Source: an uncultured Paraprevotella sp.
Lineage (GTDB): Bacteria; Bacteroidota; Bacteroidia; Bacteroidales; Bacteroidaceae
Direction: 5' to 3'
Length of the DNA stretch: 34,928 bases
NCBI GenBank assembly: GCA_944319925.1
Contig: CALUFQ010000032.1
Location: 1 to 34,928 of the forward strand
Of this stretch, positions 31,467-34,928 are shown in pieces (the stretch's first letter is position 1; each line of letters begins with the position of its first letter). The notes below the pieces were generated by a model. The model did no database searches and was not told where the DNA came from. It was given only the letters and a program-made list of their open reading frames with translations. Position numbers and translations under genes: made by a program.

Positions 31467-31598
31467 CACTTTTGACTGATACAAAGAAACCATTTTTTTT
31501 CGAGACAACCAAACCATTGAGAAACTGTTTTAAACCTATCACGCCAGACGAAAAAACTTTTTGGAGAAGGCCGAAACAGTTTCCCGATATCAAGCACA
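31457..31598. other. Gap between ATPase copy 2 and the MATE gene
   Basis: 142 bp holding the 5' region of ATPase copy 2 and the 3' region of the MATE gene. GAAACTGTTT (about 31519) and AAACAGTTTC (about 31573) form an inverted repeat with a loop of about 45 nt; it has no T-run. Nothing else is seen. Confidence 0.35.
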
Positions 31599-32951
31599 TC
31601 ATATCTTGCCAAGCTTCCATCGCCCGCGCCTCATATAGCCATAACACAGCAACAGGATGCAAAGCCCATAGACATGTTCGGACGTCCAACACCAAGCCAC
31701 GTCAAATCTCAGATGCTGGATGATGACATATATATATAAGGTATAGAAACAGAGCGTGAGCAGCTCCAAGGCAAACGCCATGCGCGTATTGCCCGTGCCG
31801 GAAACAGCCTGGAAATAGATGTTGCCCGGCGCAATCAGCAAGGGAGTCGTGCAATAGACCCACAAAGACGGGATGGCTGCCGTAATCAAGTCCGGGATAT
31901 TCGTATATACCCCCAATATCACACGGGGAAAAATGGCAAAAAGCACCACCATTGGCAGGACTATGAGATACGTAAACCGCACATGCTGCCGGATAGTGGG
32001 CATCACGGCATCTTCGCGCCCCGCCCCGATAAGGTTGCTCACAAGCGCGCTGCACGTAGAAGCGAAAGCCGCCACCACCATGAACGGAATGCCGGAAATG
32101 TTACGTATCACGTTCGTAATCGCCAATGCCCGTTCGCCCAGATGCTCCACAAAAAGGAAGAACAGAAACCACGTGGAAAGGGATATGAAGTTCTGTATCA
32201 TCGTCCAAAAAGACACGTTCAGGATGCGCCGCAGCTTCGGCCAACTGTAACGAACCGGGCGGTTCAACCCATATTTCACCAAGTCCACACGGCGGCAAGT
32301 ATATACCACGAAGAAAACCACCGACACCAGCTCTGCCAACGAAGAACCAATGGCTGCCCCGGCAATGCCCAACGCAGGGAAACCAAACTTCCCGTAAATC
32401 AGGATGTAGTTGAACACCACATTGGACAACACCATCACCACGGAGTTGAGCGTGAGCGTCTTGGTCTGCGTAGTCCCCACAAAAAAAGCACGGAACATCA
32501 CTGCCACAAACGAAAAGAAGAAACCGAAGATGCGCCAATCCAAATAACTGAGCGCGGCTTCCACGATGTGCGGCGAAGAAACAATGGCCGGAAGCAAAAC
32601 CGGAGAAACAAGCTTTGACAAGACAAAAGCAAACAAAGCCAATCCCAACACGAAATACAGCCCCTGATAGAATATGCCGCCAATTTCATCATAATGCCCC
32701 TCCCCGTTCCGACGGGCCATGAGAATCTGCGCCCCGATGCCGAAACCAAAACCCATCATGAAAATCACCATGTAGTACACCCCGGCTATGGCAGCCGCCC
32801 CAAGTTCCACCTCGCCGACCCGGCCAAGGAACGCCGTGTCCGTCATGCCTATCATCTGTTCCATCAACAGGCTGATCAGAATCGGATAAGCAATGTGGAA
32901 AATTTCCTTGCCGGAATAAACCTTCTTAAGTCGAGTTTCCCGTGTCTCCAT
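31599..32951 (-). CDS. MATE-family efflux transporter
   Basis: A 450-residue inner-membrane antiporter with twelve hydrophobic helices. Family marks: FHIAYPILISLLMEQMIGMT with DTAFLGRVGEVELGAAAIAG in the first half, and SFWTMIQNFISLSTWFLFF plus NLIGAGRED in the second. The sequence differs strongly from the MATE at 21885, so the two are separate lineages within the family. The start is ATG 32951 (METRETRLKK); the upstream ATG at 32966 is also possible. Two overlapping -7 boxes lie 26-42 bp upstream. The substrate is unknown. Confidence 0.87.
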   Translation of the reverse strand: METRETRLKKVYSGKEIFHIAYPILISLLMEQMIGMTDTAFLGRVGEVELGAAAIAGVYYMVIFMMGFGFGIGAQILMARRNGEGHYDEIGGIFYQGLYFVLGLALFAFVLSKLVSPVLLPAIVSSPHIVEAALSYLDWRIFGFFFSFVAVMFRAFFVGTTQTKTLTLNSVVMVLSNVVFNYILIYGKFGFPALGIAGAAIGSSLAELVSVVFFVVYTCRRVDLVKYGLNRPVRYSWPKLRRILNVSFWTMIQNFISLSTWFLFFLFVEHLGERALAITNVIRNISGIPFMVVAAFASTCSALVSNLIGAGREDAVMPTIRQHVRFTYLIVLPMVVLFAIFPRVILGVYTNIPDLITAAIPSLWVYCTTPLLIAPGNIYFQAVSGTGNTRMAFALELLTLCFYTLYIYVIIQHLRFDVAWCWTSEHVYGLCILLLCYGYMRRGRWKLGKI

Positions 32952-32976
32952 CCTGCAAAAAATCAATATAAGCGGG

Positions 32977-32993
32977 CAAAAATAGCAAAAATA
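32977..32993 (-). promoter_or_regulatory. Tandem -7 boxes of the MATE gene at 31599
   Basis: On the minus strand TATTTTTG occurs twice in a row (plus-strand 32986-32993 and 32977-32984), as TATTTTTGCTATTTTTG. Either fits the -7 consensus; they would give starts 9 nt apart. Confidence 0.5.
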
Positions 32994-33119
32994 GGTGAAT
33001 TACCCAATAAAACACGCCGACTGTTTCGTGCAGTTTCGAACGTTTTCCGCTATCTTATGCCATCACACCAAAAGGACATAAAAAGACTTTCACATATTTT
33101 TATCTAAAAAACAAATGTA

Positions 33120-34325
33120 ATGGCATCTATCAAAATCAAATTCAGACCTTCCACTGTGAAGGGGAAAACGGGCAGAATCTATTTCCAATTCATCCACCAG
33201 CGCGTCACCAAAACACAAAAGACAAGCTACAGCATCTATCCCGACGAATGGGACAGCCAAACCAAACAGATTGTCTTGTCGCCCCTCCGCCCCGAGCGGC
33301 ACGACATCCTGAGGCATTACAAGAGGAAACTCAAAGAAGACCTCTTCCGCATCAATGAATGCCTCATTTACCTGAACAAGAAGAAAGGCACCTATTCCGC
33401 AGACGAATTGGCCCGACACTGCAAGAACAGGTTGGAAACAAACTCTCTGACAGCCTTTATGCTTCCCATCATCAGCCAACTGAAAAACCAAGGGCGCGTC
33501 CGCACCGGGGAAACCTATAAATGCGCATTGGACAGCTTCATGCGTTTCAGGGAAGGTGAAGAAATCATCTTGGACGAAATCAACCAAGAGATCATAAAGG
33601 CATACGAAAACTATTTGAAAGAAAGACAGCTTACGCTTAATACCATCTCGTTCTACATGCGCATCTTGCGCACCGCCTACAACCGCGCCGTGGAAAAAGA
33701 ACTCACCGCGCAACGGCATCCCTTCCGCCACGTTTACACCGGCATAGAAAAGACTACCAAACGCGCCGTGAACATCCACATCATCAAACAAATCAAAAAT
33801 TATAAGTTCCCTTCGGGAAGTTCTTTGGAATATGCCCGGGACATGTTCCTTTTCAGCTTCTACACACGGGGCATGTCATTTGTGGACATGGCATACCTGA
33901 AGAAAAGAAACCTGCACAACGGCATACTGACCTACCGGAGGAAAAAGACAGGCCAGCAACTATCCATCAAATGGGAAAAATGCATGCAAGACATCCTGGA
34001 CAAATATCCCGCCAACCCGACAGAATACTTGTTACCCGTCATCATATCCACACAAAAGGACGAACGGAAACAGTATCGCAGCGCCCTGACGCTGACCAAC
34101 AGGAAATTAAAGACGATATCCGACCTCGTACACAGCCCATACCCGCTCTCCATGTATGTGGCGCGCCACTCATGGGCCAGCATCGCCAAAAGCAAAAACA
34201 TTCCCATCTCCATCATCAGCGAAGGCATGGGGCACGATTCAGAAACAACCACGCAAATCTATCTCGCATCATTGGACTCCTCCATCATAGACAAGGCCAA
34301 CCATCGCATCATCAACGACCTATGA
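33120..34325 (+). CDS. Tyrosine recombinase/site-specific integrase (Bacteroidales type)
   Basis: A 401-residue recombinase. Residues 1-90 are the arm-binding domain typical of Bacteroidota integrases (IKIKFRPSTVKGKTGRIYFQ, YSIYPDEWDSQT), 105-205 the SAM-like core-binding domain, and 215-401 the catalytic domain. Catalytic residues: R250 in FYTRGMSFVDMAYL, K275/K276 in YRRKKTGQ, R349 in YVARHSWASIAKSKN, H372 in EGMGHDSETTTQIYLAS and nucleophile Y381. Residue 346 is Y where many integrases have H; this is usual in the Bacteroidota clade that drives DNA inversions and phase variation. No convincing promoter box is seen. No paired inverted repeats or element cargo are visible nearby, so the target is unknown. 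Confidence 0.92.
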   Translation: MASIKIKFRPSTVKGKTGRIYFQFIHQRVTKTQKTSYSIYPDEWDSQTKQIVLSPLRPERHDILRHYKRKLKEDLFRINECLIYLNKKKGTYSADELARHCKNRLETNSLTAFMLPIISQLKNQGRVRTGETYKCALDSFMRFREGEEIILDEINQEIIKAYENYLKERQLTLNTISFYMRILRTAYNRAVEKELTAQRHPFRHVYTGIEKTTKRAVNIHIIKQIKNYKFPSGSSLEYARDMFLFSFYTRGMSFVDMAYLKKRNLHNGILTYRRKKTGQQLSIKWEKCMQDILDKYPANPTEYLLPVIISTQKDERKQYRSALTLTNRKLKTISDLVHSPYPLSMYVARHSWASIAKSKNIPISIISEGMGHDSETTTQIYLASLDSSIIDKANHRIINDL

Positions 34326-34491
34326 CTCCCCCAATCCCTTGTTCCGGCCGTTCAAACAATGACATGACCGGAACTCGGGAATTTTCCACGTCCAATATCC
34401 ATGCCCAGTTACAAAAAAAAGAAACCAAAATGAAAAGAAACCGTTTTTTTCTGCTAACTTTACCTCCATAAAACCAAGAACAAGCAAAGAC
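34326..34491. other. Gap between integrase and small protein, with a weak hairpin
   Basis: GTTCCGG (34341-34347) pairs with CCGGAAC (34368-34374) and could end the integrase transcript, though no T-run follows directly. A -7-like TAACTTTA (34455-34462, last base off consensus) may serve the small gene at 34492. Confidence 0.4.
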
Positions 34492-34692
34492 ATGAGTGAC
34501 GGAAATTTCAATCGCAGCCTGCTACCCCACACACCATACCACAGCGGCCTGCAAACGGGAAAGGTCATGGAACGCCAACACGCATTGGAAGCCTTCAAAA
34601 GCTACCTCCAGGCAACACGACCGGACATGACGGAAGAAGACATAAAGTCAGAAACAGAACGCTTCAGGAAAATCCTGTCCGCAAAGTCTTAA
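34492..34692 (+). CDS. Small hypothetical protein (66 residues)
   Basis: MSDGNFNRSLLPHTPYHSGL opens a 66-residue soluble protein whose second half is a charged amphipathic helix pair (MERQHALEAFKSYLQ, MTEEDIKSETERFRKIL). I do not recognise a named family, but the composition and codon use look genuine, and a -7-like box (TAACTTTA) lies 29 bp upstream. It sits between the integrase and the tRNA gene. No function can be assigned. Confidence 0.6.
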   Translation: MSDGNFNRSLLPHTPYHSGLQTGKVMERQHALEAFKSYLQATRPDMTEEDIKSETERFRKILSAKS

Positions 34693-34781
34693 GGCTCAAA
34701 GCAAGAAGTCCCCTTCGGTTTGCGAATCCTTTGCCATCGTTTGCCATCAACAAATCGGCAATCCATTTTTCTGTGCCAACA

Positions 34782-34813
34782 TTTGGTACACTCAAAAAAA
34801 AATACTACCTTTG
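34782..34813 (+). promoter_or_regulatory. Promoter of the tRNA-Ser gene
   Basis: TTTG (34782-34785) and TACCTTTG (34806-34813) with a 20-bp spacer are a full -33/-7 Bacteroidota promoter. The tRNA 5' end follows 39 bp downstream. Confidence 0.75.
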
Positions 34814-34822
34814 CAGCACTTT

Positions 34823-34842
34823 TCCGGAAGAGGGCTTCCGGA
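34823..34842 (+). other. Hairpin in the tRNA-Ser 5' leader
   Basis: TCCGGAAG (34823-34830) and CTTCCGGA (34835-34842) form a perfect 8-bp stem with an AGGG loop, between the promoter and the mature tRNA 5' end. It would be in the primary transcript and removed by RNase P cleavage. GGATTTT after it is too weak for a typical terminator. Confidence 0.55.
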
Positions 34843-34852
34843 TGGATTTTGA

Positions 34853-34928
34853 GGAGAGATGGTAGAGTGGTCGATTACAACGGTCTTGAAAACCGTCGTG
34901 CTGAGAGGCACCGGGGGTTCGAATCCCT
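34853..34928 (+). tRNA. tRNA-Ser (anticodon TGA), 3' end cut by window edge
   Basis: GGAGAGATGGTAGAGTGGTC begins a class II tRNA. The anticodon stem ACGGT/ACCGT encloses the loop CTTGAAA with anticodon TGA at 34887-34889. A long variable arm (CGTGCTGAGAGGCACC) follows, then GGGGGTTCGAATCCCT, the T-arm. The remaining acceptor bases lie beyond the window. The long variable arm and UGA anticodon identify a serine tRNA reading UCA codons. Confidence 0.95.

Noticed and set aside
31519-31583. Terminator or invertible segment formed by GAAACTGTTT/AAACAGTTTC
   Set aside because: The arms are only about 10 bp, the loop is about 45 nt, and there is no T-run or promoter between the arms, so neither reading is supported.
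33120-34928. Integrative element inserted at tRNA-Ser
   Set aside because: The integrase lies on the 5' side of the tRNA, whereas tRNA-targeting elements normally join at the 3' end, which is outside the window. No duplicated tRNA end is seen near the integrase.

Overview
The window looks like chromosomal DNA of a Bacteroidales bacterium (phylum Bacteroidota) with a high GC content for that order. The main evidence is the promoters: almost every transcription unit is preceded by a TAnnTTTG box, the Bacteroides-type -7 element, and Shine-Dalgarno sequences are weak or absent. The gene content agrees: type III glutamine synthetase, fused FeoA-FeoB, a Nif3/zinc-ribbon gene pair, DUF3737 beside PatB, and AAA-ATPase-like/PD-(D/E)XK genes. 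I cannot fix the genus.

Layout. 1-1755: tail of an unknown gene overlapping an O-antigen ligase-like membrane protein with C-terminal TPR-like repeats. 1756-2292: intergenic region with two kinds of palindromic dispersed repeat. 2293-3954: AspT/YidE-type transporter. 4234-7412 (minus): fetA-fetB metal ABC exporter and a Nif3/zinc-ribbon pair. 7503-11761 (plus): agmatine deiminase, N-carbamoylputrescine amidase and glutamine synthetase III, a polyamine and nitrogen cluster whose promoter is back to back with that of fetA. 11834-13435: GIN-domain lipoprotein. 13526-18905 (minus): cysteine desulfidase-like enzyme, a protein with a very acidic tail, FeoAB, and a hypothetical gene. 19083-26626: BASS transporter, EamA transporter, nitroreductase, MATE transporter, DUF3737-PatB pair, DUF805 membrane protein and a small lipoprotein.

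26627-31456 is the accessory part. It holds about 1.2 kb of gene-free, palindrome- and repeat-rich DNA, an AT-rich gene remnant with an in-frame TGA, and two tandem AAA-ATPase-like genes. These are identical over 1530 bp although their flanks have diverged, a pattern suggesting gene conversion. 31599-34928: a second MATE transporter, a Bacteroidales-type tyrosine recombinase with no visible partner element, a small conserved-looking protein, and a tRNA-Ser(TGA) cut by the window edge.

Functional links are mostly local: agmatine to putrescine, with glutamine synthetase as a possible ammonia sink (aguA-aguB-glnN), metal handling (FetAB, FeoAB), and sulfur amino-acid breakdown (CyuA-like, PatB). 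I found no CRISPR array and no complete insertion sequence, and I did not recognise a complete new defence or biosynthetic system. The most unusual signals are the homogenised ATPase pair and the nested palindromic repeats.
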